Shown here: piece by piece, positions 46,100 through 55,080 of the stretch
Layout of the letters: each line of letters opens with the position of its first letter
How positions within the stretch are numbered: position 1 is the first letter of the stretch
The notes under the pieces: model-generated
The model's database searches: none
Told to the model about the DNA's origin: nothing
Seen by the model: the letters and a program-made list of their open reading frames with translations, nothing else
Assembly: GCA_025458025.1 (NCBI GenBank)
Contig: JALOTF010000014.1
Coordinates: 1 to 63,898, forward strand
Reading direction: 5' to 3'
Source: Beijerinckiaceae bacterium
Lineage (GTDB): Bacteria > Pseudomonadota > Alphaproteobacteria > Rhizobiales > Beijerinckiaceae
Length of the DNA stretch: 63,898 nt
Program-made: the position numbers and the translations under genes

Positions 46100-46394
46100 C
46101 GGCCCATCGCACAGGAGTATCGAGCGCCATACACCGGATGCGTTCGCCCAGAGCGTGATCGGTCTGTTCAAGATAGAGGTCATCCAGCGCCTCGGGCTAT
46201 GGAAGCCCTTTGAAGCTGTGGGACACAAGACCCTCGAATGGGTCGATTGGCTCAACCATCAGCGCCTGCTGGAACCGATCGGCAACATCCCGCCAGCCGA
46301 GGCGGAAGCGAACTCCTAAAGCGGCCCTTGAGAACCTCAGAATCGCTGCGTAGGACCCAAACAATCCGCCCTCCAGCAAACTCAGTGCGGTTCA
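46100..46394 (+). mobile_element. Remnant of an IS3-family insertion sequence
   Basis: The region holds the 3' end of an IS3-type transposase gene followed by about 75 bases ending GTGCGGTTCA, a terminus type seen in several rhizobial IS3 elements. The 5' part, including orfA and the catalytic Asp residues, is absent. No matching left end or target duplication is found. Boundaries are approximate. Confidence 0.6.
46140..46319 (+). pseudogene. C-terminal fragment of IS3-family transposase (OrfB)
   Basis: The open frame reads AFAQSVIGLFKIEVIQR, continues LWKPFEAVGHKTLEWVDWLN, and ends LLEPIGNIPPAEAEANS before TAA at 46317-46319. This is the last 60 residues of an IS3-group integrase-type transposase, including the region of the third catalytic Glu. 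Homology stops just upstream, so about 80% of the protein is gone. No start codon or ribosome site. Confidence 0.8.
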
Positions 46395-46436
46395 AAGAGC
46401 TTGCAGAAATTTGGCTGGGGGAACAGAATTCAAGGT

Positions 46437-46495
46437 TCGCTATGAGGTCACCTCAAATACTTGATTAATTGAGATATTTAGCGCCATAGCTGCGC
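46437..46495 (+). repeat. Diverged direct repeat, copy 2
   Basis: Starts TCGCTATGAGG, contains ACTTGATTAATTGAGATATT and ends AGCTGCGC; see the copy at 44101-44160. The segment 46395-46634 otherwise holds no gene that I can support. Confidence 0.4.
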
Positions 46496-46634
46496 ACATA
46501 CGACATGTCGGCGTCACAGAACAGCCGATGAAGATGTCGGCCGCTGCCCGACGAAAATCTTCTGGCATCGAGGGGAGTTGTCTGACCGGCGGCAGGCCTG
46601 CCCCAGCGGGGTGCACGCAAGCGGCGTGAGCGGC

Positions 46635-47324
46635 TTAGAATCGGATGATCCTGAACCAGCGTGCGACGTCAAGCAGGGTTGCCAGTGCCGCGGCAACATA
46701 GGTCCAGGCCGCCGCCTTCAGCACCTGCCGGGCGGCAGGCAGGTCGGATTCCGCCAGATAGCCCTGCTCCCTCAGCACCGGCAACGCCTTGCCGAAGCTT
46801 GCATCAAGCTCGATGGGCAATGTCACGAGATGCACTGCGACCCGCACAAGCAGCAGCAGGAGACCGATCGCGATCTGCGCAACAATCAGGATGGGGGCCT
46901 TGATCAGCAGGAACAGCAGCGGGCTTGAAACAAGGATGATGCCCCCGATGGTGTCGATCCAGCCGATATTGCGGACCACAGCCATGCGCCGCATGAAGCC
47001 GGGCTCCTCGCGGGCATGCTGGATGGCATGCGCCACCTCGTGCGCGGCAATGGCCACCGCAGCAATCGATTTGCCCGAATGATGCTGGTGCGACAGGCGA
47101 ACGGCGCGGGTCTCCGGGTCGTAGTGATCGCCCGTATCGGTCTCGCCAACCTCGACATGCGCGAGGCCCGCCTGATCCAGGAGATGCCGCGCCAGTTCGC
47201 CACCCGTGCCGGGAAGATCCGGCCGCTCGACGCCATGTGTGCGCAGCGCATAGCGAATGTAGATTTGCGGGCCGAAAACGAGAGCAAGAAGGGCGCATGC
47301 GCCAAGGGCGAGGAGAAGAGGCAT
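46635..47324 (-). CDS. YugP-like membrane zinc metallopeptidase
   Basis: 229 aa from the ATG at 47324; a TTG at 47351 is an alternative. One N-terminal helix is followed by TGGELARHLLDQAG, DHYDPETRAVRLSHQHHSGKSIAAVAIAAHEVAHAIQHA with the zinc motif HEVAH near residues 94-98, then two or three hydrophobic helices and the LPIELDASFGKALPVL segment with a third ligand candidate. These features match the neutral zinc metallopeptidase family of B. subtilis YugP. Its link to the upstream operon is unclear; about 65 bases separate it from DUF4387. Confidence 0.85.
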   Translation of the reverse strand: MPLLLALGACALLALVFGPQIYIRYALRTHGVERPDLPGTGGELARHLLDQAGLAHVEVGETDTGDHYDPETRAVRLSHQHHSGKSIAAVAIAAHEVAHAIQHAREEPGFMRRMAVVRNIGWIDTIGGIILVSSPLLFLLIKAPILIVAQIAIGLLLLLVRVAVHLVTLPIELDASFGKALPVLREQGYLAESDLPAARQVLKAAAWTYVAAALATLLDVARWFRIIRF

Positions 47325-47390
47325 GGGATGAAGATGTCCCTGCGCAGGCAAGGCTTCAAGCCCGGCCCGCGCAGGTTCTGAAGTCGCGCT

Positions 47391-47702
47391 TCAGGGAATA
47401 TCCAGCGAAAGCAGCGGCGCATATTGCTGCGCGCCAAAAATATCCGCGTCTCCGGCCGAGCCCGAGGGGCGCTCGCGCAGGATGGTGAACTTGATCGCAA
47501 AAGCCGGATCGAAGCATACGAGGTCGGTGATCCGCTTCTCGTCAATCTTGTAAAGCGCGGCCATGCTCGCGCGATTGATCGCGTTCGATTCCTTCACGCG
47601 CTCGTAATTGGCGCGATTGGTGAAAATGATGTCGAAGGTGATCTTGTCCGTTCCTGCGTTCTTGGAACGGATGGTCTTGGCAAGGTCTGTCAGTCTGGTC
47701 AT
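47391..47702 (-). CDS. DUF4387 family protein
   Basis: A 103-aa protein from the ATG at 47702, after AAGGA. It reads TRLTDLAKTIRSKNAGTDKITFDIIF, then VCFDPAFAIKFTILR, and ends DIFGAQQYAPLL, the pattern of the DUF4387 family. These proteins are encoded next to, or fused to the end of, AtuA-like DUF1446 proteins, as here. The function is unknown; they probably form a complex with the DUF1446 partner. The gene lies 23 bases downstream of it. Confidence 0.87.
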   Translation of the reverse strand: MTRLTDLAKTIRSKNAGTDKITFDIIFTNRANYERVKESNAINRASMAALYKIDEKRITDLVCFDPAFAIKFTILRERPSGSAGDADIFGAQQYAPLLSLDIP

Positions 47703-47725
47703 CGGAATGTCCTTGTCTCGCCTGC

Positions 47726-49090
47726 TCAATGGCCGATTGTCACGAGATGGCAGGGGAAGAGTTCGAGCGGATCGTCGACAGCGACGGTGTGGTTGAGCGT
47801 CCACCGATAGGCGGGGCTCGCGCGCAGCACCTCGTCGAGCGCAAACGCGACAGAACCCGCCGTACCCTTCACTTCCGGCAGGCGTGCATAGAACATCTGC
47901 CGCGAACCGGTCATGCACACTTCTTCCGCCAGTTCCGCAGTTGGCGCGACGCCCTGCACCAGAACGGCGAGTTCATGCCCGGTGCTGGCGCGTTCGGGCT
48001 CCATTGCTCCCATCACGCCATCGCGGCCATAGACGGTGTAATGAAGCTCGTAGGGCTCGTTGCCGAAACGCTCACGGGCCTGCTGCTTTGCCCAGTCGAT
48101 CACATTGTCGATATGCGCGATCGTGTAAGGGTCGCGCACGCCGACAATGCCGACATAGCGCTCGCCCACCTTGCCCGCGCCTTCAAGCTTGACGCGAACC
48201 CGCTCGACGGGAGCAAAGGTCGGGCCGGTGACACGCGTGGTTTGCGGGCCGGTTTCCTCATAGTGGCATTGGCTCATGTCGAGGCAGCCGCCTGCGACAT
48301 ATTCATAGAATGGGTTGGAGCGCTCATACATCGCATGGCCTGCGACAGAGGCGACCGTGCAGCGCTGGGCCGGGCTCATGGCCGTGACGGAGACATCGGC
48401 ATCGGTGATCTCACCCATGACGGTCTCCTTGCCGCCATAGGGCTCGGCACAGAACGAGGCGCATTCAAGCACCTTGCCAAGGTAGTACGACAAGGCCTCG
48501 GGATAGCCGGCCCGGATCGCGGGGGCCGCGAAAATTGCGCAATCGCTGGAACGGCCACCGATGATGACATCCGCTCCCATGTCGAGCAGCTTGATGAAGG
48601 GATGCACGCCGGCCATCGCGACGATCCGATCCGTGGCATCCAGTTCTGATTCCGTGAGGTTCTCGCGCGCATCAAGGCCGGTTACCGGGTCATCCGATCG
48701 GATTTTTCCGCGGAGCCATTCCTTGTCCACCTCGGAATAGAAATATCCGAGCTTGAACGGCGCTAGCCCATGCTTCGCGGCCAGCTCGCGAATGATCCGA
48801 ACATAGAGATCAACGCGGCTGTTGGTGCCGGTATCGCCCGCCGAACCGATGATCATCGGCACGCCCGCCTTCCGCGCAGCCAGCAGCATCATTTCGAGAT
48901 CATGCGTCTGCCAGGCGAGCGGACTCGTCGAGGTATCAGACCCCAGCGGCCCCGGCCCCACATCATCGCTGCCGGAATCGGCGGCAATGATGTCCGGTCC
49001 GGCCGCAACGCCGATGGCGAAGCTCTCCGGCTTCGAGGGCGCGAACCCGAGATGGCCATTGGGGCAGATAACTTTCATGGACCGGGTCAC
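47726..49090 (-). CDS. AtuA-like DUF1446 (acyclic terpene utilisation family) protein
   Basis: 454 aa with a GTG start at 49090, seven bases after GAGGAG; an ATG at 49078 lacks such a site. Landmarks are ICPNGHLGF at the start, DIIAADSGSDDVGPGPLG near 33, IGSAGDTGTNSRVDLYV near 80, and GADVIIGGRSSDCAIFAAPAIRAG near 175. The family is named after Pseudomonas AtuA but its biochemistry is not settled; a CoA-ester or hydroxy-acid role is usually suspected. It is paired with DUF4387 and sits in an ABC importer operon. Confidence 0.88.
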   Translation of the reverse strand: MTRSMKVICPNGHLGFAPSKPESFAIGVAAGPDIIAADSGSDDVGPGPLGSDTSTSPLAWQTHDLEMMLLAARKAGVPMIIGSAGDTGTNSRVDLYVRIIRELAAKHGLAPFKLGYFYSEVDKEWLRGKIRSDDPVTGLDARENLTESELDATDRIVAMAGVHPFIKLLDMGADVIIGGRSSDCAIFAAPAIRAGYPEALSYYLGKVLECASFCAEPYGGKETVMGEITDADVSVTAMSPAQRCTVASVAGHAMYERSNPFYEYVAGGCLDMSQCHYEETGPQTTRVTGPTFAPVERVRVKLEGAGKVGERYVGIVGVRDPYTIAHIDNVIDWAKQQARERFGNEPYELHYTVYGRDGVMGAMEPERASTGHELAVLVQGVAPTAELAEEVCMTGSRQMFYARLPEVKGTAGSVAFALDEVLRASPAYRWTLNHTVAVDDPLELFPCHLVTIGH

Positions 49091-49101
49091 AACGAAACTC
49101 C

Positions 49102-50091
49102 TCAGGATTTTCCGGTAAAGGATGATGGATCAAGGCCCAGCTTCTTGAGCTGGTGACGAAGGGCGTGGCGCGTCAGGCCGAGCGCGGTCGCCGCGCCGTG
49201 CACATTGCCGGCATGGGCGACAAGCGCCCGACCGAGCAATTCGCGCTGGAAATTTTCGGTTGCCGCGTGGAAATCGGAGCCGGCAGGAAGCGGCAGCTGC
49301 GTTTTCGGCTCGGAGAGCGAGCGAAGGACGCGCGCAGGGAGATGGGCCCGCTCGACGCTATCGGCTTCCTCAAGCGCCACGATCCGCTCGAGCAGATTCT
49401 GCATCTCGCGCACATTGCCGGGCCAGCGATAGAGCCGGAAGATCTCCCCGACCTCTTCGGAGATCACCATGGGCGCGCGGCCATAGCGCTGGCACAATTC
49501 GGCCAAAAAATGCCGCGCGAGCAGCAGGATATCATCGCCTCGCTCACGCAGGGGCGGCAGGTTGATGGCGATGACCTGGAGCCGGTAATAGAGATCCTCC
49601 CGGAAACGGCCCTCACGCACCTCACTGAGCAGGATGCGGTTCGTGGCCGCAACGAAACGCACATCGACGCTGATCGGCGTCACGGAACCGACCCGGCGGA
49701 ACCGCTGTGTATCCATCACGGTCAGCAATTTGGCCTGCAGAACGGGGCTCAACTCGCGGATCTCGTCGAGGAACAGGGTCCCCTTGTCTGCGGCTTCGAC
49801 AAGCCCGATTTTTTTCTGGCTTGCCCCGGTGAAAGCCCCGCGTTCAAAACCGAACAATTCGGATTCCAGAAGCTCCGCAGGGATTGCCGCGCAGTTGATA
49901 TCCACAAAGGGGCCAGCACCGCGCGGCGACAATTCATGGATCACGCGCGCAACCAGCCCCTTGCCCGTGCCGGTTTCCCCATAGATCAGGATCGTGCGGG
50001 CCGGGCTGACGGCCGCCTTGCGGACAAGCTTCCGGACGCCCTCGATGGCGTCATTCCGGCCGAGGATCTGGTCGATTGCAGCATTGCTCAT
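49102..50091 (-). CDS. Sigma-54-dependent transcriptional activator without N-terminal sensor domain
   Basis: A 329-aa protein starting almost directly with the AAA+ domain: Walker A GETGTGKG at 38-45, the sigma-54 contact loop GAFTGA at 85-90, Walker B GTLFLDE at 104-110, and WPGNVREMQNLLER near 225. A Fis-type helix-turn-helix (GNVHGAATALGLTRHALRHQL) closes the protein. It is PspF-like in lacking a receiver, PAS or GAF domain. It lies inside the dpp-like operon, which has a -24/-12 promoter at 56711-56726, so it is its likely activator. Confidence 0.92.
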   Translation of the reverse strand: MSNAAIDQILGRNDAIEGVRKLVRKAAVSPARTILIYGETGTGKGLVARVIHELSPRGAGPFVDINCAAIPAELLESELFGFERGAFTGASQKKIGLVEAADKGTLFLDEIRELSPVLQAKLLTVMDTQRFRRVGSVTPISVDVRFVAATNRILLSEVREGRFREDLYYRLQVIAINLPPLRERGDDILLLARHFLAELCQRYGRAPMVISEEVGEIFRLYRWPGNVREMQNLLERIVALEEADSVERAHLPARVLRSLSEPKTQLPLPAGSDFHAATENFQRELLGRALVAHAGNVHGAATALGLTRHALRHQLKKLGLDPSSFTGKS

Positions 50092-51185
50092 GGCGTGGCT
50101 GCTTCCGGAGGGGTTCTGCTTTCCAGAACCATGGATTCCCAGGCGCCCTCGCAGGGCGCGGAACGGGAGAAGGTTATGCTCCGCTGGCGTGTGTCATACA
50201 CCACGCAAGAGACCGTATGCGAGCCATCGGCGCCGCCATGCCGGCAAAGCGCCTCGCGATCTTCATCACCGTGATCGGCCATCACGGCTACCGTCTCGTC
50301 GAAACCGCCAAGACCAAGTCCGGAGGCCAGGGCCTGCTCGAGCACTCCCTTTCGCCCCGAAGTCGAACGCCAGGCATCTGCCCCCACCCGCTGCGCAATT
50401 CCCGTCTCCGGCTCGGTCCAGAAATGGTTGGTGCGGAATGCGGGATCGCTGAACTCGATTCTGGCCCCTTCGGCATGAAGCTCTACGGCGGCCGTTTCGC
50501 CGGCGGCGTCGGCAAGGATCAGACTCCCGCCACCCGCGTGGCGCGTGGCAGCGATCAGGGCAAGGGCATCGGCGACAGTTGTGCATGTCGAGAGGATGCG
50601 CGTCATCAGCAGGTAGCGCAGCCAGCCGATGCCATGACGCGGCGCGGTGATGGCGGTATCGGCCATTGCGAGGCCCGCTGCATTCATCCCGGAGGAATAG
50701 GCGCCGGGTGCGCCCAACGTTCCCAGACAGACCATCCGCGATCCCGCGATGTCCGCTCCCTCATGCAGGAAGACCGCCTGCCCGTTCCGATGGGGACCGG
50801 ATAAATCACGGTTCTTGCACAGCAAGGCGCCACCTTCCGGCCTTTTGCGCGCCCAGGCCGTGCAGCCGTCAATCTCGAACCGCCCCTTCAGGATCGAGAG
50901 ATGCATCAGCGCGAAAACATGATCGCGTGCGAGGCCGAAGCCATCACAGACCCCTGTCAGTTCGTCGAGTTCCGGGGTGCATTGCGCGGCCGTGAAGGCA
51001 AGCTGGCGCGCGAGATAGGCCGATGCCTCCGAGGTTTCGAGAACCGATCGGGCGGCCTCGTAGCGCGTCTGGAGCGTCGCCCGGATTGCGTCGCCATCAA
51101 CGCCCGGTGTCATGGCCTGCATGCGTCCCCGTTCGTAGGGAGTTCCCGCGAGACGCAATGGCTGGAGTGGCATTGGCACGATCAT
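50088..51185 (-). CDS. C45-family (acyl-CoA:6-APA acyltransferase-like) Ntn hydrolase
   Basis: 365 aa from the ATG at 51185, overlapping the ATPase stop. The N-terminal 107 residues precede IDGCTAWARKRPEGG; in C45 Ntn hydrolases the chain self-cleaves before such a Cys (C108), which becomes the nucleophile. CKNRDLSG near 123, APGAYSSGMNAAGLA near 154 and the ALALIAATRHAGGGS..LADA strands fit the alpha-beta-beta-alpha fold. Such enzymes cleave or transfer amide-linked acyl groups (penicillins, N-acyl amino acids). In this operon it probably works on an imported amide. Confidence 0.83.
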   Translation of the reverse strand: MIVPMPLQPLRLAGTPYERGRMQAMTPGVDGDAIRATLQTRYEAARSVLETSEASAYLARQLAFTAAQCTPELDELTGVCDGFGLARDHVFALMHLSILKGRFEIDGCTAWARKRPEGGALLCKNRDLSGPHRNGQAVFLHEGADIAGSRMVCLGTLGAPGAYSSGMNAAGLAMADTAITAPRHGIGWLRYLLMTRILSTCTTVADALALIAATRHAGGGSLILADAAGETAAVELHAEGARIEFSDPAFRTNHFWTEPETGIAQRVGADAWRSTSGRKGVLEQALASGLGLGGFDETVAVMADHGDEDREALCRHGGADGSHTVSCVVYDTRQRSITFSRSAPCEGAWESMVLESRTPPEAATP

Positions 51186-52180
51186 GATCCTGCGCCTCCG
51201 TGCAGATGACAGGCCACATGATGCCCGGCACCGAGATCGGTGATCCCCGGCGCAAGCGTCGCGCAGATGGGTTTCGCGACGGGGCAACGGGTGTGGAAAC
51301 GGCAGCCATTCGGCGGATTGAGCGGCGACGGCAAATCACCCTTGAGCGCCACACGCTCGGAGCCGGGGCGGCGTTTCAGCCGCGGTGCAACGGCCAGCAA
51401 TGCGCGGGTGTAGGGATGGGCAGGTTGATCGAGAATGGCCTGCTTCGGGCCGATCTCGACGATCTGGCCGAGATACATCACGGCGATCCGGTCGGCGATG
51501 CGCCCGACAACTGCAAGATCATGGCTGATGAAGAGATAGGTCAGACCGCGCTGCTGCCGGAATTCGGTAAGCAGTTCGAGGATCTGCGCCTGAATGGAGA
51601 CATCAAGCGCTGAAACCGGTTCATCGCAGACCACAAAATCGGGGTTGAGGATCAACGCGCGGGCGATGCCGATGCGCTGGCGCTGACCGCCGGAGAACTG
51701 GTGCGGATAACGCCTGAGATGCTCCGTGGAAAGGCCAACGCGCGGCAGGAATTCCGCCGCCCTTTCTTCCGCCTGCCGGGCACTCGCCCCCTCATGAATC
51801 CGGACGGGCAGGCCGACGATTTCCGCGACCGATCGGCGCGGATTAAGCGAGGCGTATGGGTCCTGGAAGATGATCTGCATGCGCCGCCGATAAGGCCGGA
51901 ATGCCGCTTCCGGCATCGCGGAAATCTCGGTTCCGTCGAATGAAACAGATCCTCCATCCGCGCGATGCAGATTGAGCACCGTGCGCCCGAGCGTCGATTT
52001 TCCGCAGCCGGATTCGCCAATAAGCCCCAGGGTTTCACCCCGAGCGACCTCAAAGGAGACATCGACGACCGCCTTGAGGCTGACAGGCGGCACCCGCATC
52101 AGCCACTCGACCGGTGATTTGCGCTTCGTGAAATGCTTTGTGAGCGCGCGCACGGCCAGAAGGGGAAGCAATTCAGCCAT
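51182..52180 (-). CDS. Dipeptide/oligopeptide-type ABC transporter ATPase (DppF/OppF-like)
   Basis: A 332-aa protein. Walker A GESGCGKSTL is near 55-64, FQDPYASLNPR near 105, the signature FSGGQRQRIGIARAL near 160, and Walker B VVCDEPVSALDVSIQAQ near 182. The C-terminal oligopeptide-transporter extension with GCRFHTRCPVAKPIC near 299-313 is characteristic of DppD/F and OppD/F. It pairs with the overlapping DppD-like ATPase. Substrates of this class include peptides, nickel chelates and opines. Confidence 0.93.
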   Translation of the reverse strand: MAELLPLLAVRALTKHFTKRKSPVEWLMRVPPVSLKAVVDVSFEVARGETLGLIGESGCGKSTLGRTVLNLHRADGGSVSFDGTEISAMPEAAFRPYRRRMQIIFQDPYASLNPRRSVAEIVGLPVRIHEGASARQAEERAAEFLPRVGLSTEHLRRYPHQFSGGQRQRIGIARALILNPDFVVCDEPVSALDVSIQAQILELLTEFRQQRGLTYLFISHDLAVVGRIADRIAVMYLGQIVEIGPKQAILDQPAHPYTRALLAVAPRLKRRPGSERVALKGDLPSPLNPPNGCRFHTRCPVAKPICATLAPGITDLGAGHHVACHLHGGAGS

Positions 52181-53165
52181 GACTGCCCTCCTTCAGCCGG
52201 ATGCAGCGCGCGGTGCGTCCATCCGTGAATGGCCGAAGGGGCACTTCAATCCGGCAGGCTTCGCTTGCCTGCTCGCAGCGATCAAAAAAGCGGCATTGGG
52301 CGGGCATGGGGCCCGGCAGCGGTGCCTGTCCGCGAATGGGGTGGATCGGCCGATCCAGCGTATCGAGGCTCGGCATCGAAGCGAGGAGGCCGGCCGTGTA
52401 AGGATGGGCGGCGTCCTCGATCACCGCGCGGCACGCCCCCTCCTCGACGATTTGCCCGGCATACATCACCATGATCCGGTCGGCCTGCTCGACAACAACG
52501 CCCAGATCATGCGTGATGAGCACGACGCTCATGCGCAATTCGCGCCGGAGTTCGGCGATCAACTCCAGAACCTGCGCCTGAATGGTTACATCGAGCGCGG
52601 TGGTTGGCTCGTCGGCAATGAGCAGACGTGGCCGGCAGGCGAGCGCTGTCGCGATCATGATGCGCTGGCGCATGCCGCCGGAAAACTGGTGCGGGTAATC
52701 GTCAAGCCGGTTCGCGGCAGCCGGAATGCCCACGAGCCGCATCATCTCGATGGCGGCGGCGCGCGCCTCTTCCTGCGATCGCGCACGGCCATGGGCGAGC
52801 ATGACCTCGGTGATCTGGGTCGCGACCGTCAGCGCGGGATTGAGCGCGGTCAGCGCATCCTGCATCGTGATGGCGATGTCCCGCCCGCGGATCGCCCGGC
52901 GCTCGCCCTCGCCAAGCGCGAGGAGATCCTTCCCGGCAAAAATCATCCGTTTGGCACTCACCCTCCCGGGCGGGCGCACAAGACCGAGAATGCTGAGGAA
53001 GGTGATGCTCTTGCCGGAGCCGGATTCGCCAACGACGCCGAGACATTCCCCTTCGTTGACGTGAAACGACACGTCATCAACGACGCGCGCGGGCCCGGCC
53101 CGCGTCGGGAAGATGGTCGTCAGACCCTCAACAGCGAGCAGAGGGGGGAGGAATGGCCCGGTCAT
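52173..53165 (-). CDS. Dipeptide/oligopeptide-type ABC transporter ATPase (DppD/OppD-like)
   Basis: 330 aa from the ATG at 53165, overlapping the permease stop; the open frame extends upstream but only within the permease gene. Walker [11 protein letters not shown] is near 45, [14 protein letters not shown] near 100, the signature [15 protein letters not shown] near 155, and Walker [19 protein letters not shown] near 175. The cysteine-rich tail [14 protein letters not shown] is near 300. It is the first of the two ATPases. Confidence 0.92.
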   Translation of the reverse strand: MTGPFLPPLLAVEGLTTIFPTRAGPARVVDDVSFHVNEGECLGVVGESGSGKSITFLSILGLVRPPGRVSAKRMIFAGKDLLALGEGERRAIRGRDIAITMQDALTALNPALTVATQITEVMLAHGRARSQEEARAAAIEMMRLVGIPAAANRLDDYPHQFSGGMRQRIMIATALACRPRLLIADEPTTALDVTIQAQVLELIAELRRELRMSVVLITHDLGVVVEQADRIMVMYAGQIVEEGACRAVIEDAAHPYTAGLLASMPSLDTLDRPIHPIRGQAPLPGPMPAQCRFFDRCEQASEACRIEVPLRPFTDGRTARCIRLKEGSHG

Positions 53166-54073
53166 TCCTGCATCCTCGGATCGAAGGCGTCGCGCAGCCC
53201 CTGGCTGAAGACATTGATCGCCATCACCAGCACGAGAATGGCGATGCCGGGGAAGGTCGAAACCCACCAAGCATCGAGCAGGAATTCCCGGCCCTCGGAT
53301 ACCATCGACCCCCAAGAGGCTGTCGGCGGCTGAACGCCGAGGCCGAGGAAGGAAAGGCTCGCCTCGAGGATGATGACATGCGCCATGCGCACCGTCGCCA
53401 CCACGATCACCGGCGAGAGGATATTCGGCAGGATCTCCCGCAGCATCACATGGCTGCGCGACGCACCCAGCGCACGGGCCGCCTCGACATAATCCTGCTC
53501 GCGCGCAGCGAGGGTCTCGCCGCGCACGATGCGGCAAGGCACCACCCATTCCTTGTAGACGAGCGCCAGCACAATGTTCTGGAAGCCGGCCCCCATCATC
53601 GCCATCAGGCCGATTGCGAAGATGAGGTAGGGAAAACCGAGCAGGATATCGACAAGCCCGGTAATCACCCGGTCAACCCAGCCGCCGAGATACCCAGCGG
53701 CGAGCCCCGCGAGAATGCCCACGACACTCGCAATCAGCACCACAAGCGCACCCACGAAAATGGAAATGCGCGCGCCATAGATCAGTCGCGAGAGAATATC
53801 GCGCCCCAGCCCGTCGCAACCGAGCGGAAAGGCCCATTCGCCCCCAAGCCAGACGGGCGGCTGCAACCGACGGAAGAGATCGGCCTCATTCGGATCCTGC
53901 GGCGCGATCAGCGGTGCAGCCAGGGCTGCGGCGATGATCACCAGCGCGACGATGGCCGCAGATATCGCCATGCGATTCTGCTGCAGGCGCATCCAGCCGA
54001 GGCCCAACGGCGATTGAACGCCGGTATTGATCCGCATGGCCCCGCTCACAGCCGAACCTTTGGGTTGAGCCAT
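53162..54073 (-). CDS. Dipeptide-type ABC transporter permease (DppC/OppC-like)
   Basis: Up to 303 aa. After a polar start comes a first helix, then the OppC-type N-terminal segment APLIAPQDPNEADLFRRLQPP, GCDGLGRDILSRLIYGARIS near 88-107, the EAA loop YVEAARALGASRSHVMLREILPN near 198, and SLSFLGLGVQPPTASWG near 245. The start at 54073 overlaps the upstream permease by 28 bases; an ATG at 54037 is also plausible. It forms the pore with the DppB-like protein. Confidence 0.92.
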   Translation of the reverse strand: MAQPKGSAVSGAMRINTGVQSPLGLGWMRLQQNRMAISAAIVALVIIAAALAAPLIAPQDPNEADLFRRLQPPVWLGGEWAFPLGCDGLGRDILSRLIYGARISIFVGALVVLIASVVGILAGLAAGYLGGWVDRVITGLVDILLGFPYLIFAIGLMAMMGAGFQNIVLALVYKEWVVPCRIVRGETLAAREQDYVEAARALGASRSHVMLREILPNILSPVIVVATVRMAHVIILEASLSFLGLGVQPPTASWGSMVSEGREFLLDAWWVSTFPGIAILVLVMAINVFSQGLRDAFDPRMQE

Positions 54074-55053
54074 GTGTAGAGGATGTCGGCGAAGAAATTG
54101 AGGAGGACGTAGGTCACTGCGTAGAGCAGCACCGCCGCCTGAACCAACGGGTAATTGCGGCTGAAAATCGCTTCGACGACGAGCCGCCCAAGGCCGGGCC
54201 AGCCGAAAACCGTTTCGACGATCATGTTGCCGCCGAGCAGCGAGCCGGTCTCCAGCGCCGCGACGGTGACCGTCGGGATCAGCGCGTTCTTGAGGGCATG
54301 GAGGCCAATCACCCGCGCCTTCCTGAGCCCCTTGGCCTCTGCGAAGAGCACGTAATCCGTCCGCAGAACCTCGATCATCGAGGAGCGCGTTACGCGCGTC
54401 AGCACCGCCGCCATGGGCAAGGCCAGTGTGAGCGCCGGCAGGCTGATATGGCGGAGGGCCTGCCAGAAACTGTCCAAACGCCCCGCGAGCAGGGTGTCGA
54501 TCAGCAAAAGCCCCGTGACCGCCCGGACCTCAGCCGAGAACCCGATCCGCCCGGAAACCGGGAACCAGCCGAGCTTCACCGAGAAGAGCAGGATCAAGAG
54601 GATACCGAACCAGAAACCCGGTAACGAAACACCGAAGAGCGAGCCAACGGTCGACAGCCTGTCGAGCCAGGAATTGCGTTTCACGGCAGCAATGACGCCC
54701 AGCGGAATGGCGATGGCCAGTGCGAGGATCAAAGCGACAAGTGTCAGTTCAATCGTCGCCGGCAGCCGCTCACCGATGACCTCGATCACCGGGCGGCGGT
54801 GGAAGAAGGACAGTCCGAACTCGCCGCGCAAGGCATTGGCGATAAACAGGATGAAGCGTTCATGGATGGGCCGGTCGAGCCCCATGTCGCGGCGGAGTGC
54901 CGCCTCCTGCTCCGGCGACGAACGCGCATCGCCGAGCATGATCTGCACGGGATCGCCCGGGGTGAGGGTGATCATCAGGAAGACGATTACACTCACGCCG
55001 AGGAGCACCGGGATCAACCCGATGAACCTTTCGACGACTTTTCCGAACCTCAT
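54046..55053 (-). CDS. Dipeptide-type ABC transporter permease (DppB/OppB-like)
   Basis: A 335-aa six-helix permease. It starts RFGKVVERFIGLIPVLLGVSVIVFLMITLTPGDPVQIMLG, typical for DppB, with the EEA-like loop DYVLFAEAKGLRKARVIGLHALKNALIP near 230, then GGNMIVETVFGWPGLGRL near 272. Each element is in the expected place. It lies 27 bases after the binding-protein gene. Confidence 0.93.
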   Translation of the reverse strand: MRFGKVVERFIGLIPVLLGVSVIVFLMITLTPGDPVQIMLGDARSSPEQEAALRRDMGLDRPIHERFILFIANALRGEFGLSFFHRRPVIEVIGERLPATIELTLVALILALAIAIPLGVIAAVKRNSWLDRLSTVGSLFGVSLPGFWFGILLILLFSVKLGWFPVSGRIGFSAEVRAVTGLLLIDTLLAGRLDSFWQALRHISLPALTLALPMAAVLTRVTRSSMIEVLRTDYVLFAEAKGLRKARVIGLHALKNALIPTVTVAALETGSLLGGNMIVETVFGWPGLGRLVVEAIFSRNYPLVQAAVLLYAVTYVLLNFFADILYTWLNPKVRL

Positions 55054-55080
55054 GGGATCGCTCCGGCTGCCAGCCTTTTG

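Noticed and set aside
53166-53549. N-terminal extension of the DppD-like ATPase frame into the permease gene
   Set aside because: The conserved ATPase domain begins at the ATG at 53165, which overlaps the permease stop in the usual ATGA manner. The extension is permease sequence in another frame.
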